64,000 bases of DNA from Abditibacterium sp. (GCA_030448265.1 JAUJNG010000014.1:88566-152565), one strand, 5' to 3'; positions 8,110-16,945 are shown, counted from the stretch's first letter. Numbers and translations: made by a program. The notes: generated by a model from the letters alone, not told the origin.

Positions 8110-9342
8110 TTAGCGCAGCGAGATAAACCCGCCGCGTCCGTCAAATTCGACGTGCACCGCGCCACGCGCATTGTCGTAGCTGGCCTGGCCACCCAATCCG
8201 GCGGCGACGGTGCCAAGCGGGGCATAAAAACGCCCGTCGATGAGCCGAGCTGGTGTCGAAAGCCGCACGCGGCGCCCGTTGAGAACCGCCACGTCCGAAT
8301 CGAGAGCCAGCCGCAGCGAACTGCCGCTGCGCGACACCAAAACCGAACTGCGGCTTTCTGCGACCGCGCGTCCGCCCGCGTAGCGCGCCAGCGAAGCCAC
8401 CGGCGCCAGAATGGTCTGCGAACCGTTGCCGCTCACCACGCGCAGGGGCGCATCGAGACGAATTTCGCCCTCGAAAGCGCCGTTGGAAGCGGCGCCGTCC
8501 GGATAGGAGGGGAAATTGGTCTGGCCATAGATTGCCGCGCCGTTGCCGCTCATATTGAGATGAGGGCCTCCCGCGTTCTGCGCGACGTTCAGCAGGTTCT
8601 GGCTTTGAATCAGGTTGGTGACGAGCTGCTGGCGCGATTCGGGAGAAGGATGAGTCGCCAGATATTTGGCGAGGCCGCCCGATTCGCCTCCGCCCAGTTT
8701 GCCGAGCATCGAAACCGCCGCACGCGGGTCGAAACCGAGGCGGGCCATAGCGCGCACGCCGTAATCGTCGGAATCGTTTTCCTGTTCGCGCGAGTGGCCT
8801 CTGAGCCGAATCTGAGCGAAAGCATTGGCCAGCCCGCCCACGATGTTGCCGGTCTTACCGCGTCCCAGAATCGCGCCCAGAACTCCCACCACCAGTCCGG
8901 TTTTTTGCTGTTTCGCCACCGCATTCACGATGTGCTTTCTTTCGATATGGCCGGTTTCGTGGCCCAAAACGTAGGCGAGTTCGGCATCGTTGGCGGCGGT
9001 GCTGATGAGTTTGGTGGTGACGAAAATCGGCCCGCCAGGAGCGGCGAAGGCGTTCAAAACTTTGTCATTTTGCAACACCGTGTAAGAGTAGGGAATGTTT
9101 CTGCGCGTCGATTGCGCCGCGAACATCGCCCCGATGCGCGCCACGCGCTGCTGGCGCGGGTCGTTGGAGGAAAGCGGACGGCCATACTCTTTGATGGCCT
9201 GCGCCGCCGATTGGCGTCCGGCCTCAATTTCTTCCTGTTCCGAGATTTTGCCGAACTGCGCGTGGGCTGCCGGAGCGCTGAAATTAACTGCGAGGCCCGC
9301 CAACAACAGCGCGGAGCCGATTTTGAGTGATTGTTTTTGCAT
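8110..9342 (-). CDS. Secreted M48 family metalloprotease with C-terminal stalk-like domain
   Basis: 410 aa. An N-terminal signal peptide (hydrophobic GSALLLAGLAVNFSAPA, cleavage near AHA) is followed by an M48 domain with the zinc motif HETGH at residues 128-132 and the third ligand in the REQENDSDDYG block. Such proteases (BepA/YfgC-like) act in the periplasm on misfolded envelope proteins. The last 120 residues (LNGRRVRLSTPARLIDGRFYAPL) look like a copper-amine-oxidase N-terminal-type stalk domain, an uncommon pairing with M48. ATG 9342 is preceded by AAGGA; the longer open frame to 10293 is antisense to the sulfurtransferase gene and is not coding. Confidence 0.9.
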   Translation of the reverse strand: MQKQSLKIGSALLLAGLAVNFSAPAAHAQFGKISEQEEIEAGRQSAAQAIKEYGRPLSSNDPRQQRVARIGAMFAAQSTRRNIPYSYTVLQNDKVLNAFAAPGGPIFVTTKLISTAANDAELAYVLGHETGHIERKHIVNAVAKQQKTGLVVGVLGAILGRGKTGNIVGGLANAFAQIRLRGHSREQENDSDDYGVRAMARLGFDPRAAVSMLGKLGGGESGGLAKYLATHPSPESRQQLVTNLIQSQNLLNVAQNAGGPHLNMSGNGAAIYGQTNFPSYPDGAASNGAFEGEIRLDAPLRVVSGNGSQTILAPVASLARYAGGRAVAESRSSVLVSRSGSSLRLALDSDVAVLNGRRVRLSTPARLIDGRFYAPLGTVAAGLGGQASYDNARGAVHVEFDGRGGFISLR

Positions 9343-9475
9343 GGTTTTTCCTTGGGAAATGAAGGGGAATCGGCGCAATGAGACGGGAAATGACGCCGCA
9401 AGGTTCATTTGCGGCTTCGCAATTGCCGCGCCGCCGCGTTGGGGGTCAAATTCCACCTCGCGGATAGAATTTGAC

Positions 9476-9504
9476 TTGTGACGCGGCCTCCGATTCGATA
9501 AAAT
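9476..9504 (+). promoter_or_regulatory. Sigma-70-type promoter of the sulfurtransferase gene
   Basis: TTGTGA at 9476-9481 and TAAAAT at 9499-9504 with a 17-bp spacer, 42 bases before the start codon. Confidence 0.6.
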
Positions 9505-9546
9505 GCCGCGCGACTTATCCCAAAAACCAACGATTGGAGATCTCAA

Positions 9547-10398
9547 ATGTCGGTAGAAAACAAAGGTTATGTGCGCCCCGAAGTCCTGGTGGACTGCGAT
9601 TGGGTGCAGGAGCATCTGCAGGATGCCAACGTGAAACTGGTCGAAGTGGACGTGGACACCAACGCTTACAGTGAAGGCCACATTCCAGGAGCTGTGGCGT
9701 GGAACTGGACGAGCCAGCTTTCGGACAACGTGCGCCGCGATATTCTCAGCAAAGACGCGCTCGAACAGTTGATGTCGCAAAGCGGCATTTCCAACGGCGA
9801 CACCATTGTGCTCTACGGCGACAACAACAACTGGTTCGCCGCGTTCGCGCTGTGGATTCTCAAAATGTATGGCCACGAAGACGTGCGCCTTATGGATGGC
9901 GGACGCAAAAAATGGCTCGCCGATAATCGCGAGATCACCACCCAGGAAGAAAACCCCGCGCCGACGCAATACACGGCCAAGGAATTCGATTCCTCGATTC
10001 GCTCCAACGTCGCTGAAGTTCTCAAAGTCGTCGAAAGCGGCGATTATCAATTGGTCGATGTGCGTTCTCCCGCCGAATTTAGCGGCGAAGTCATCGCTCC
10101 TCCTGGCATGACCGAAACCGCGCAGCGCGGCGGCCATGTCCCGACGGCGCAGTCGATTCCCTGGGCGCAGACCGTCGAGGAAGACGGCACTTTCAAAGAC
10201 GCCGAAAAACTCAGGGCGCTTTACGGCGCCAAGGGCATCACCGGCGAAAAGCCGGTTATCGCCTACTGCCGTATCGGAGAGCGTTCGAGCCACACCTGGT
10301 TCGTTTTGAAGTATCTGCTGGGCTTCGAAGGCTGCAAAAACTACGACGGCAGTTGGACGGAATACGGCTCAATGGTCGGCGTGCCGATTGAGAGGTAG
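9547..10398 (+). CDS. Thiosulfate sulfurtransferase (rhodanese), two-domain
   Basis: 283 aa with tandem rhodanese domains: an inactive N-terminal one (DGDTIVLYGD region, no Cys) and a catalytic C-terminal one. The active-site loop CRIGERSSH starts at Cys241 and matches the actinobacterial/cyanobacterial CysA2/SseA class. The enzyme transfers sulfane sulfur from thiosulfate to cyanide or another thiol acceptor. GGAG lies 9 bases before ATG 9547, and a clear promoter is present upstream. The small following gene reads in the same direction across a palindrome. Confidence 0.9.
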   Translation: MSVENKGYVRPEVLVDCDWVQEHLQDANVKLVEVDVDTNAYSEGHIPGAVAWNWTSQLSDNVRRDILSKDALEQLMSQSGISNGDTIVLYGDNNNWFAAFALWILKMYGHEDVRLMDGGRKKWLADNREITTQEENPAPTQYTAKEFDSSIRSNVAEVLKVVESGDYQLVDVRSPAEFSGEVIAPPGMTETAQRGGHVPTAQSIPWAQTVEEDGTFKDAEKLRALYGAKGITGEKPVIAYCRIGERSSHTWFVLKYLLGFEGCKNYDGSWTEYGSMVGVPIER

Positions 10399-10462
10399 AA
10401 GACGGAATACGGAAGACGGAATAAAAACTCCCGTCTCCCGTCTCCCGCATTCCGTATTCCTG
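10399..10462. repeat. Word-repeat palindrome, GAGACGGGAGACGG family copy 1
   Basis: Arms composed of repeated GGAATACGGAAGACGG-like words and their complement (CCGTCTCCCGTCTCCCG). A second copy of the same family lies at 58901-58961, nearly 50 kb away. Confidence 0.85.
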
Positions 10463-10467
10463 CTCCC

Positions 10468-10842
10468 ATGTCCACCGTCGCCAATTTCACCAAAAAAGTC
10501 CTCAAAACGCCGGAACTGGCGCAGATTGCCTTTGAAGTCGCGGTTCTGGATAAATATCTGGGGCAGGATGGCACCAAAGTGAGCCGCACGCGCACCGTCG
10601 GTCGCGTCAAAGCGGCGACCTGGGCGGTCGATTTCGGTATTGCGCCGGATGAAAAATCGCTTCACGTCACCCTCGCCCAATTGATTCAAAAGCTGCCCGA
10701 AAGTGAGCAGGCGCATTGGCTGGGGCACGCCGAAGGTTCGAGGTTTTCGGAAAATTACCTCAAAATGCAAGGCTCGCACGCCTGCATCGACGACGGAAAT
10801 TTGCGCGCCTGGGACGAGCCGGAAGAAGAAGGGTTTTTTTAA
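10468..10842 (+). CDS. Conserved-looking hypothetical protein
   Basis: 124 aa; I do not recognise the family. It is soluble, rich in Lys/Glu, with no signal peptide or membrane segment, and ends in an acidic DEPEEEGFF tail. Codon use (GC-rich third positions) matches the neighbours, so it is probably a real resident gene. It starts 69 bases after the sulfurtransferase stop, separated only by a palindrome, and could be co-transcribed with it. Confidence 0.65.
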   Translation: MSTVANFTKKVLKTPELAQIAFEVAVLDKYLGQDGTKVSRTRTVGRVKAATWAVDFGIAPDEKSLHVTLAQLIQKLPESEQAHWLGHAEGSRFSENYLKMQGSHACIDDGNLRAWDEPEEEGFF

Positions 10843-10851
10843 GCGGGATGG

Positions 10852-11049
10852 GTTTTCCCGCTCCGCGGCCCTCACCCGCCTTCGCGGAGCTCAGGCACCC
10901 TCTCCCGCGAGCGGGAGAAGGATGAGCAGTTCCACTCTCACTTTGATGAACCGTGCAATTTTCAACTGAGAACGACCATCCCTCGCCCGCTTGCGGGAGA
11001 GGGTGCCTGAGCTCCGCGAAGGCGGGTGAGGGCCGCGGAGCGGAAAAGC
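10852..11049. repeat. Very long palindrome (CCCTCACCCGCCTTCGCGGA family)
   Basis: Arms of more than 60 bp pair almost perfectly around a centre containing AACTGAGAACG. Each arm contains GCCCTCACCCGCCTTCGCGG and CTCAGGCACCCTCTCCCG. The GCCTTCGC loop word is shared with the inner hairpin of the family-A elements. It occupies nearly the whole 219-bp gap. Confidence 0.95.
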
Positions 11050-11061
11050 CAAACATCACCC

Positions 11062-12318
11062 ATGAATCTCGGCGTCGTCTCTTTGCTGCTCTTCGCATGG
11101 ACAGCGCGCGCCGCCGTTGCCCAGCCGCTTCCCGACCGGCAGCCGATTGTAGGCCGCGCCCTCGATAGCGAAGGTCGGCCGCTCGCGGGCGTCGTAATTT
11201 CGATTCGGCGTCAAAACAAGAACGGCTCCTACGCTTTCTGGGGCGCGACAACGGCCACCGGCGAGCGCGGCGAGTTTCGCTTTCCCCACGCTGAAACCGG
11301 ACGCTATTTTCTCGATGCCGCGCGCGAGGGTTTCGCGCCGCTCGCCAATCAACCCTTGATCTGGAATCGCAGCAGCGAGCCGCTCCAACTCCGGCTGGGG
11401 CGTCTGGTGACGCTGCAACTGCGGGTTTCGCGTCCCGATGGCGCTCTCGTTGCCAAAACTCCGCTCTGGCTGCGTTTGTCGCCAATGGGCAGCGCGGCGC
11501 AGACCACGCGGCGCGCTCTGAGCGATGCTGACGGGCGAGTGCGTTTCGAGGGTCTCACCCCCGCCACTTACGCGCTGTTTCTATCGAGCGCCGAGGGATT
11601 TTCGCTTCAGAATGAGGTGAATTTGCGCGGCGATGTGTTTCTTGACATCGCGCTGCAAAGGGGTGGTTCGATTCGCGCCTCGGTGCAGCAGGACGGCGCG
11701 CCAATGCGCGCAGTCGGCGGCGCGGTGCTCTCGCTCATACCGGAGAATTCGACCCCAGCGAATCGTGATGCTGCGATTTTGGCGACCCAGGGCAAGCGAG
11801 TGGCGCTCGTGTCGCGCGACGGCGACGGCACCATCGCGCTTTCCAACGTCCCGCCAGGCCGTTACGTCGCGCTCGTCTCGCTGGCCGGTTATCGAATCGA
11901 TCCACAGCCTGTGGAAATTGTGGCGGGTCAAAACCGCGATTTATTGTGGATTTTGCCCGCAAAGGCGGCGGCGTCTTTGACGCTGCAATTGCGGTATTCC
12001 CAAAGCGGCCACAGCGTTTCCGGCGAAATCGCGCTGCGGTTTTTGCCCATTAAAGCCGATGGAACTCTCGCGGCCGACGAACCTTCGGGCGAAATCGGCT
12101 GGACGCCCGATGCCGCCCGCGAACGCCGCGCTTTGGCTGACAAAGACGGAAAAGTCACGATTTTTCCGCTTCGCGCCGGTCGCTACCGCGTTTTCGCGGC
12201 GCCGCGCGCGGCGGGATTGGCTTCCGAAAACGACCCCGCCGAAGCCGCCTCGGTCGATGTGATGGTTTCTCCAAGCGGCGCGACAGCAAGTCTCACTCTC
12301 CAAAAATCTTCGCCATGA
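11062..12318 (+). CDS. Secreted carboxypeptidase-regulatory-like (CNA-B/Ig-fold) domain protein
   Basis: 418 aa. A signal peptide is predicted at the N-terminus (VVSLLLFAWTARAAVAQ). The first mature domain (IVGRALDSEGRPLAGVVISI ... GEFRFPHAETGRYFLDA) is a typical carboxypeptidase regulatory-like beta-sandwich; at least two more copies of the DADGRVRFEGLTPATYAL pattern follow (near residues 155 and 255). No catalytic domain is visible, so a structural or surface-binding role is likely. ATG 11062 begins the signal peptide. The stop overlaps the start of the DUF192 gene (ATGA). Confidence 0.8.
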   Translation: MNLGVVSLLLFAWTARAAVAQPLPDRQPIVGRALDSEGRPLAGVVISIRRQNKNGSYAFWGATTATGERGEFRFPHAETGRYFLDAAREGFAPLANQPLIWNRSSEPLQLRLGRLVTLQLRVSRPDGALVAKTPLWLRLSPMGSAAQTTRRALSDADGRVRFEGLTPATYALFLSSAEGFSLQNEVNLRGDVFLDIALQRGGSIRASVQQDGAPMRAVGGAVLSLIPENSTPANRDAAILATQGKRVALVSRDGDGTIALSNVPPGRYVALVSLAGYRIDPQPVEIVAGQNRDLLWILPAKAAASLTLQLRYSQSGHSVSGEIALRFLPIKADGTLAADEPSGEIGWTPDAARERRALADKDGKVTIFPLRAGRYRVFAAPRAAGLASENDPAEAASVDVMVSPSGATASLTLQKSSP

Positions 12319-12674
12319 AAACCGTTCGTTTGTGGAATGCCACGCGCCAAAAGGAAGTCGTGGCGCGCTGCCAAATCGCCGATAATTTTTGGACTCGCGG
12401 CAAAGGCCTGCTGGGACGCAAGGAATTGCCCGCCGACGAAGGCATTTTGCTGGTGCCTGGCACCTCGATTCATATGTTCGGCATGAAATTCCCCATCGAC
12501 GCTGTGTTTCTGACCAAAGAGGACATCGTGACCGACCTCGCGCCCGACCTCGCGATTGGAAAAATGCACCTCGCCAGAGCCAATGCAGGTAAACCCTATG
12601 CGGCGCTCGAACTCGCGGCGGGCACGATTGCACGCTGCGGCATCGAAATCGGTGACCAAATAGAGAGGCGTTAG
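12315..12674 (+). CDS. DUF192 family protein
   Basis: 119 aa, complete DUF192 domain: RGKGLLGRKELPADEGILLVPG, then HMFGMKFPIDAVFL and an AALELAAGTIARCGIEIGD end. Many homologues are secreted or lipoproteins; this one has no signal peptide, so it is probably cytosolic. Function of the family is unknown. Start overlaps the stop of the preceding gene by 4 bases, implying translational coupling. Confidence 0.9.
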   Translation: MKTVRLWNATRQKEVVARCQIADNFWTRGKGLLGRKELPADEGILLVPGTSIHMFGMKFPIDAVFLTKEDIVTDLAPDLAIGKMHLARANAGKPYAALELAAGTIARCGIEIGDQIERR

Positions 12675-12731
12675 GCGTCAGGGGCCAGGCGTCAGGAGCC
12701 AGTTTTAACGCCTGACACCGGGCCCCCGACC
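12673..12731. repeat. Word-repeat hairpin (GCGTCAGGGGCCAGGCGTCAG)
   Basis: Degenerate inverted repeat: the left arm repeats GCGTCAGG(G/A)GCCAG and the right arm carries CGCCTGACACCGGGCCCCC. It starts at the DUF192 stop codon. Confidence 0.6.
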
Positions 12732-12741
12732 CCTCCCCCCC

Positions 12742-12893
12742 AGAAAATAGGGTTTTTTTTCGACGCGTAAGTGCCCACTCGCCACCGCGTGGCGCCTTCG
12801 GCGCGCCCCACCCCCGACGCAAATCGCGTTTTTTTGCGACGCTTACGTGCCGACTCGCAACGGCGTGGCGACTTCGGCGCGCACCACCGCCGA
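12742..12893. repeat. 76-bp imperfect tandem duplication covering the glycosyltransferase 5' end
   Basis: Two head-to-tail copies (12742-12817 and 12818-12893) share about three quarters of their bases, including TTTTTTT-CGACGC and CGTGGCG-CTTCGGCGCG. The offset of 76 is not a multiple of three, so only the second copy is in frame with the glycosyltransferase; the first contains an in-frame stop in the homologous reading. Confidence 0.85.
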
Positions 12894-14013
12894 GGAACTG
12901 CGCGCGCGCGGCCATCGCGTCGTCATTTTCGCGCCGCGCTATCACGGCTACGAGGACGACGATCCCGATGTGGTGCGTTTCGCGGCGGGACACTGGTTCA
13001 AGGCGCGCGATTATCCGGTCGCGTTTCCTTTCGCCTCGCGCATCGCGCCGCGTTCGGCTCTGCTGTTTCGCCAGATGAAATTCGATGTCGTCCACACCCA
13101 TTCGCCCTTCGTTCTGGGCGGACTGGGCGCGCACTGGGCGCGCTTTCACTTCCTGCCGCTCGTGTGGACGTTTCATACGCTTTACCATCACTACGCGCAC
13201 TATTCGATTGCTCCGGCGGGTTCGACGCGCCGCTACATTTTGTGGCGCGTGCGCTACATGATGCGCCAGTGCGACCGCGTGATCGCGCCGTCGTGCGCGA
13301 TGGAGCGCGTCATCTCCAAACTCTATCCCAGCGCGCCGATTCAGGTTTTGCCGACCGGCGTCAATCTCGAAAAATTCGCCTCGGGCGATGGCGCGCGCGT
13401 GCGGCGCGAACTGGGAATTGCGCCCGATGAAACGGTTTTGCTTTATGTGGGGCGTCTGGCGCCGGAAAAAAACCTCGGTTTTTTGCTCCGCAGCGTGGCG
13501 CCGCTTCTTAAAGACCGGCGCGCGAGACTGCTCGTCGTGGGCGGCGGGCCATCAATTGAAAGCTACCGCGAACTGGCGCGCAAACTGGAGATCGAAAATC
13601 GGGTGATTTTCACCGATTTTATCGAACCCAAAACCATCGCCGACTACTACGCGGCGGGCGATATTTTCACTTTCGCCTCGCGCACCGAAACCCAGGGACT
13701 TTCGATTGCCGAAGCGCTGTGCGCCGGCAAACCGTGTGTTGTGGTCAACGCGATGGGCGCCGCCGAAGCCATCGAACCTGAGGGCGACGGATTTCTTGTC
13801 CCGCCCCACGAAGCGCGCTTCCGTGAAGCGACCGCGCGCCTCATCGACGACCCCGCTTTGCGTGCGAAAATGGCCCAGCGCGCCATCGAACGCGCCCCGC
13901 TTTTCGCGCGCGAAAAACGCGTCGATGAACTGCTCGCGCTTTACGAAGCCGTCATTGAAGAAGCGGCGCTTCGCAATCCCCTGGCGCGCTTCGATTTGCG
14001 CGGGAAAGGATAG
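12847..14013 (+). CDS. Glycosyltransferase family 4 (GT-B fold)
   Basis: 388 aa from GTG 12847. The acceptor-side N-domain begins at TRNGVATS, and the nucleotide-sugar domain contains VGRLAPEKNLGFLL (near residue 200) and the catalytic E-x7-E block FASRTETQGLSIAEAL (near 280). Members transfer hexoses from GDP- or UDP-sugars to lipids or glycans at the inner membrane. The true N-terminus is uncertain: the frame stays open upstream and encodes the expected first strand IAFFCDAYVPTRNG, but no ATG, GTG or TTG precedes it; ACG 12817 stands where ATG would be expected. The GTG start would lose the first beta-strand. See the duplication finding. Confidence 0.85.
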   Translation: MPTRNGVATSARTTAEELRARGHRVVIFAPRYHGYEDDDPDVVRFAAGHWFKARDYPVAFPFASRIAPRSALLFRQMKFDVVHTHSPFVLGGLGAHWARFHFLPLVWTFHTLYHHYAHYSIAPAGSTRRYILWRVRYMMRQCDRVIAPSCAMERVISKLYPSAPIQVLPTGVNLEKFASGDGARVRRELGIAPDETVLLYVGRLAPEKNLGFLLRSVAPLLKDRRARLLVVGGGPSIESYRELARKLEIENRVIFTDFIEPKTIADYYAAGDIFTFASRTETQGLSIAEALCAGKPCVVVNAMGAAEAIEPEGDGFLVPPHEARFREATARLIDDPALRAKMAQRAIERAPLFAREKRVDELLALYEAVIEEAALRNPLARFDLRGKG

Positions 14014-14099
14014 GATTGGGTGTTGCACCGCCACGCCAAATTTTCCGAGATAGCGCGCGACGAGTTCGATGGGATTTTAAGCCGAATTACAATGGAAAG

Positions 14100-14621
14100 C
14101 TACTGAATCTGTTTTGCTGTTGCAGCGTTATAAAATAACGTGCGGCCATCAATGGTTTCAACGACGTAACGTCCCCGCGCATCAAAACCCTTGTTATTTC
14201 CCCAGGCATAATGAGAAACCGTCCGAACTAACTTATAGCGGTATCGAGAGGGAAAGAGTTGCGCGACGGTAACCACACCAATTAAACGACCGGAAACATA
14301 AAAACGCACTAAAGGATCAGTGCTTCGGTAGTTCAACTGAAGCAAATTAAGGCCATCATAACCAGCGACTAAATTTTTCCCATCGTTGCTTAAATCTAAT
14401 TTGCGAAAGTAACCAGGCATTCCCCACATCTTTCTTGCTTTATTCGGGTTTCTCACATCATAAACCTGTGTTTGGTTCAACGAAGGATTGGTGACGACAA
14501 AAAATTGACGATTGTGAGACCATGTCTTCTGCACCGAAGGCGGCGACATTGGGGTGTCGGCGTTCGCAATCAGGGGAGTTAGGAAAAATAAGGCCAACCA
14601 GAATATTTTCATCATATTCAT
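14100..14621 (-). CDS. Small secreted hypothetical protein
   Basis: 173 aa from ATG 14621 (an ATG at 14615 is equally good; no Shine-Dalgarno helps). A clear signal peptide (MKIFWLALFFLTPLIANA) is followed by a beta-rich region with YVVETIDG and LVAGYDGLNLL, reminiscent of WD/PQQ-like blades but too short for a propeller. It is visibly more A/T-rich than its neighbours, which suggests recent acquisition. It begins directly after the tsf terminator. Function unknown. Confidence 0.6.
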   Translation of the reverse strand: MNMMKIFWLALFFLTPLIANADTPMSPPSVQKTWSHNRQFFVVTNPSLNQTQVYDVRNPNKARKMWGMPGYFRKLDLSNDGKNLVAGYDGLNLLQLNYRSTDPLVRFYVSGRLIGVVTVAQLFPSRYRYKLVRTVSHYAWGNNKGFDARGRYVVETIDGRTLFYNAATAKQIQ

Positions 14622-14636
14622 CACTTTGACAAAAAA

Positions 14637-14670
14637 ACGCGAAGTCGCCAAAGCGACTTCGCGTTTTTCA
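14637..14670 (-). terminator. Terminator of the rpsB-tsf operon
   Basis: Stem CGCGAAGTCGC/GCGACTTCGCG with a TTTG/CAAA loop, flanked by T- and A-runs on both sides, so it can work in both directions. Located 20 bases past the tsf stop. Confidence 0.9.
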
Positions 14671-14688
14671 CGCTTTCAGGGGCGAAAT

Positions 14689-15537
14689 TTACGCCTGTCC
14701 AACTTCAAAGCGCACGAAATTCTCAATCGTGACGCCGACTTCTTTGGCGATCTGTTCGACCGATTTTTTGTCGTCGCGGATGAACGCCTGCTCGACCAGG
14801 GTGTTCTCTTTGAAGTATTTGCCCAGACGACCTTCGGCGATTTTGTCCTGCATCGCTTCGGGTTTGCCTTCTTCGGCGGCCTGGGTGCGATAAATCGCTT
14901 TTTCCGATTCCAAAACCTCGGCGGGAACGCTGGCGCGGTTCAAATACGGCGCGCGCAAAGCGACGGCCTGCATCGCCACGCCGCGCGCGGCTTCTTTGGC
15001 TTCCTCGGTGTTGGCGCCTTCAGCGACGACCAGAGCGCCTTTTTTGCCGTCGGAGTGGACGTAGGAGCCAATCACGCCATTTTGCGCGCCCACAAGCGCG
15101 ATGCGCTTGACGACGATGTTTTCGCTCAGCGTCGCCACGCCTTCCTTGACCAGATCTTCAACGGTTTTGTCGTCCTGATTCAGAGTTTTGGCGGCCAGAA
15201 ACGCATCGAGGTCGCTGGCGCCCAAAAGCGCGGCATTGCGCGCCAGTTCCGCGACAAGAGCGCGGAAATCTTCGTTGCGCGCCACGAAATCGGTTTCGCA
15301 GTTGACTTCGATAATCGCGCCCGACGCGCCGTCTTCCACAACATAAGTGCCGATGGCGCCTTCGTTCGCGGTGCGCGAGGCCAATTTATCGACTTTGCCG
15401 CCGCCTTTGGTGCGAAGAACCGCGATGGCGCCGTCGAAATCGCCATTGGCCTCGACGAGCGCTTTCTTACAATCCATCATCGCAGCGCCGGTAGCGTCGC
15501 GCAGTTGTTTGACTTGAGCAGCTGTGATTTCTGCCAT
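14689..15537 (-). CDS. tsf: Translation elongation factor Ts
   Basis: 282 aa. EF-Ts exchanges GDP for GTP on EF-Tu. The N-terminal UBA-like helix pair (VKQLRDATGAAMMDCKKAL), the TDFVAR motif of the core and the coiled region near KIAEGRLGKYFKENTLVEQ are all present. ATG 15537 (MAEITAAQVK) was chosen because AGGAG lies just upstream; the 18-codon longer frame runs into a palindrome. It is downstream of rpsB in the conserved rpsB-tsf order. Confidence 0.97.
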   Translation of the reverse strand: MAEITAAQVKQLRDATGAAMMDCKKALVEANGDFDGAIAVLRTKGGGKVDKLASRTANEGAIGTYVVEDGASGAIIEVNCETDFVARNEDFRALVAELARNAALLGASDLDAFLAAKTLNQDDKTVEDLVKEGVATLSENIVVKRIALVGAQNGVIGSYVHSDGKKGALVVAEGANTEEAKEAARGVAMQAVALRAPYLNRASVPAEVLESEKAIYRTQAAEEGKPEAMQDKIAEGRLGKYFKENTLVEQAFIRDDKKSVEQIAKEVGVTIENFVRFEVGQA

Positions 15538-15559
15538 TACTTTTTCTCCTGATTGATTC

Positions 15560-15623
15560 ACCGCCCTACGCAAAGACGCAAAGAAATTCAAAAAAATCTT
15601 TGCGTCTCTGCGCCTTTGCGGTT
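15560..15623. repeat. Word-repeat palindrome inside the rpsB-tsf operon
   Basis: ACCGC...GCAAAGACGCAAAGAAATT pairs with TTTGCGTCTCTGCGCCTTTGCGGT. Its position between the two coding sequences means every tsf transcript from the rpsB promoter carries it, so it could attenuate tsf or stabilise the rpsB mRNA. Confidence 0.85.
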
Positions 15624-15630
15624 GCTTTGT

Positions 15631-16758
15631 TTACGCGTCGGCGAGCGCGGCGTTGACTTCCTTATCCACCGCGCCGCCTTCATTGGCGCCCGACGTATTT
15701 CCGGCCAGCGCTTCGATGTCATCGCGGCCTTCGACGGCGCCGTCAACGCCGGTTCCGCCGCCTTCGCTGACACCCTGTCCGGTCGTGGTGTCGGCGCTGC
15801 TGCTTTCGAGTTCGACACTCGTCGCGGCATCGGCGTTGGTCACCGGCAGACTGGAGGGCGTGAGGCTGGAAGCGTCCACCGCATTGGCGTCGATGCCGAA
15901 CGCGGCGGCCATTTCCATATCGACTTCTTCGTCTTCGGCATCGTCGGAAACCACCGAGGGCATTTCGACTTCGCTCGCGCCGACGTATTCGATGCGTCCG
16001 CCTTCGCCGATATGAACCGCGCCGCCGACCTGACCCGAAGTCGCCGCCAGAGCGCGCTCTTCCATGACCGAAATCGCCATGGTGCGGCCTTCGTTGATGG
16101 CTTCGGCCATTTGCGACGCCATCAGTTTCACGGCGCGAATCGCGTCGTCGTTGCCAGGAATCACGTAGTTGATTTCATCGGGATCGCAGTTGGTATCCAC
16201 GACAGCGACAATGGGAATCTCCAATCGGTGCGCCTCGCGAATCGCGATGTGTTCCTTTTTGCAGTCGATGATGAAAATCACGTCGGGCAAACCGTTCATG
16301 GTGCGGATGCCGCCCAGAATGTTGTCCAGCTTGGTGCGCTCCTCGCCCAGCCGCGCCTGCTCTTTTTTGACGAGTTTGGCCATTGTGCCATCCTCGATCA
16401 TTTTGTCGAGTTGGTTGAGCCGGTCGATGCGAGTTTGAATCGTGCCCCAGTTGGTGAGCATTCCGCCCAGCCAACGGTGGTTGATATAAAACTGCTCGCA
16501 TTCGATGGCGGCTTCTTTGATGGCGTCCTGCGCCTGCTTTTTGGTGCCGACGAAGAGGAAACGCTGGCCGTTGAAGGCCATCTGGCGCACGGTTTCGTAG
16601 GCTTCTTCGAGCTTTTTGCGGGTTTTGTGGAGGTCGATGATGTAGATATCGTTGCGCTCGCCGTAGATGAAGGGTTTCATCTTGGGATTCCACTTGCGCG
16701 TGTGATGCCCGAAATGCACGCCGGCTTCGAGCAGGTCTTTCATTGAACTGACTGGCAT
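15631..16758 (-). CDS. rpsB: 30S ribosomal protein S2 with long acidic C-terminal tail
   Basis: 375 aa. S2 binds the 30S head-platform junction late in assembly. The core (residues 1-228) has the standard blocks [40 protein letters not shown] and [12 protein letters not shown]. About 147 further residues, rich in Ala, Ser, Asp, Glu and Gly, have no counterpart in the usual 230-260 aa protein and look disordered. AAGGAG precedes ATG 16758; a promoter is visible upstream. The tail is in the same codon style as the core, so it is not an obvious frameshift product. Confidence 0.97.
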   Translation of the reverse strand: MPVSSMKDLLEAGVHFGHHTRKWNPKMKPFIYGERNDIYIIDLHKTRKKLEEAYETVRQMAFNGQRFLFVGTKKQAQDAIKEAAIECEQFYINHRWLGGMLTNWGTIQTRIDRLNQLDKMIEDGTMAKLVKKEQARLGEERTKLDNILGGIRTMNGLPDVIFIIDCKKEHIAIREAHRLEIPIVAVVDTNCDPDEINYVIPGNDDAIRAVKLMASQMAEAINEGRTMAISVMEERALAATSGQVGGAVHIGEGGRIEYVGASEVEMPSVVSDDAEDEEVDMEMAAAFGIDANAVDASSLTPSSLPVTNADAATSVELESSSADTTTGQGVSEGGGTGVDGAVEGRDDIEALAGNTSGANEGGAVDKEVNAALADA

Positions 16759-16867
16759 TGTTCTAACTCCTTGGGTTTGTCTTCTCGCCGCCATCGAAGT
16801 GTTCAAAAACAGAGCTTCGACCCAACGCGGCGGCGATGTTGGGATGGGGTTTTGGAAAACCGGACGT

Positions 16868-16896
16868 ATATTATCAGAAACAGGCGGCTCGGTAAA
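16868..16896 (-). promoter_or_regulatory. Probable rpsB promoter
   Basis: Minus-strand TTTACC (16896-16891) and TAATAT (16873-16868) with a 17-bp spacer. The leader to rpsB would be about 100 nt, enough for autogenous control by S2, as known in other bacteria. Confidence 0.55.
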
Positions 16897-16945
16897 CTGA
16901 AATGGAAGGAAAAATAGACTTCTTAGGACTTACGCACGGGTTGTG

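Noticed and set aside
9343..10293. N-terminal extension of the M48 frame
   Set aside because: Antisense to the sulfurtransferase; signal peptide and Shine-Dalgarno support the shorter start.
11941..13200. Long minus-strand open frame
   Set aside because: Crosses three plus-strand genes with good family matches; no recognised domains.
12771..13430. Plus-strand open frame in the first duplication copy
   Set aside because: Out of frame with the glycosyltransferase; translated product is an Arg-rich shadow.
14020..14106. 28-codon frame after the glycosyltransferase
   Set aside because: Too short to support; could be a gene remnant.
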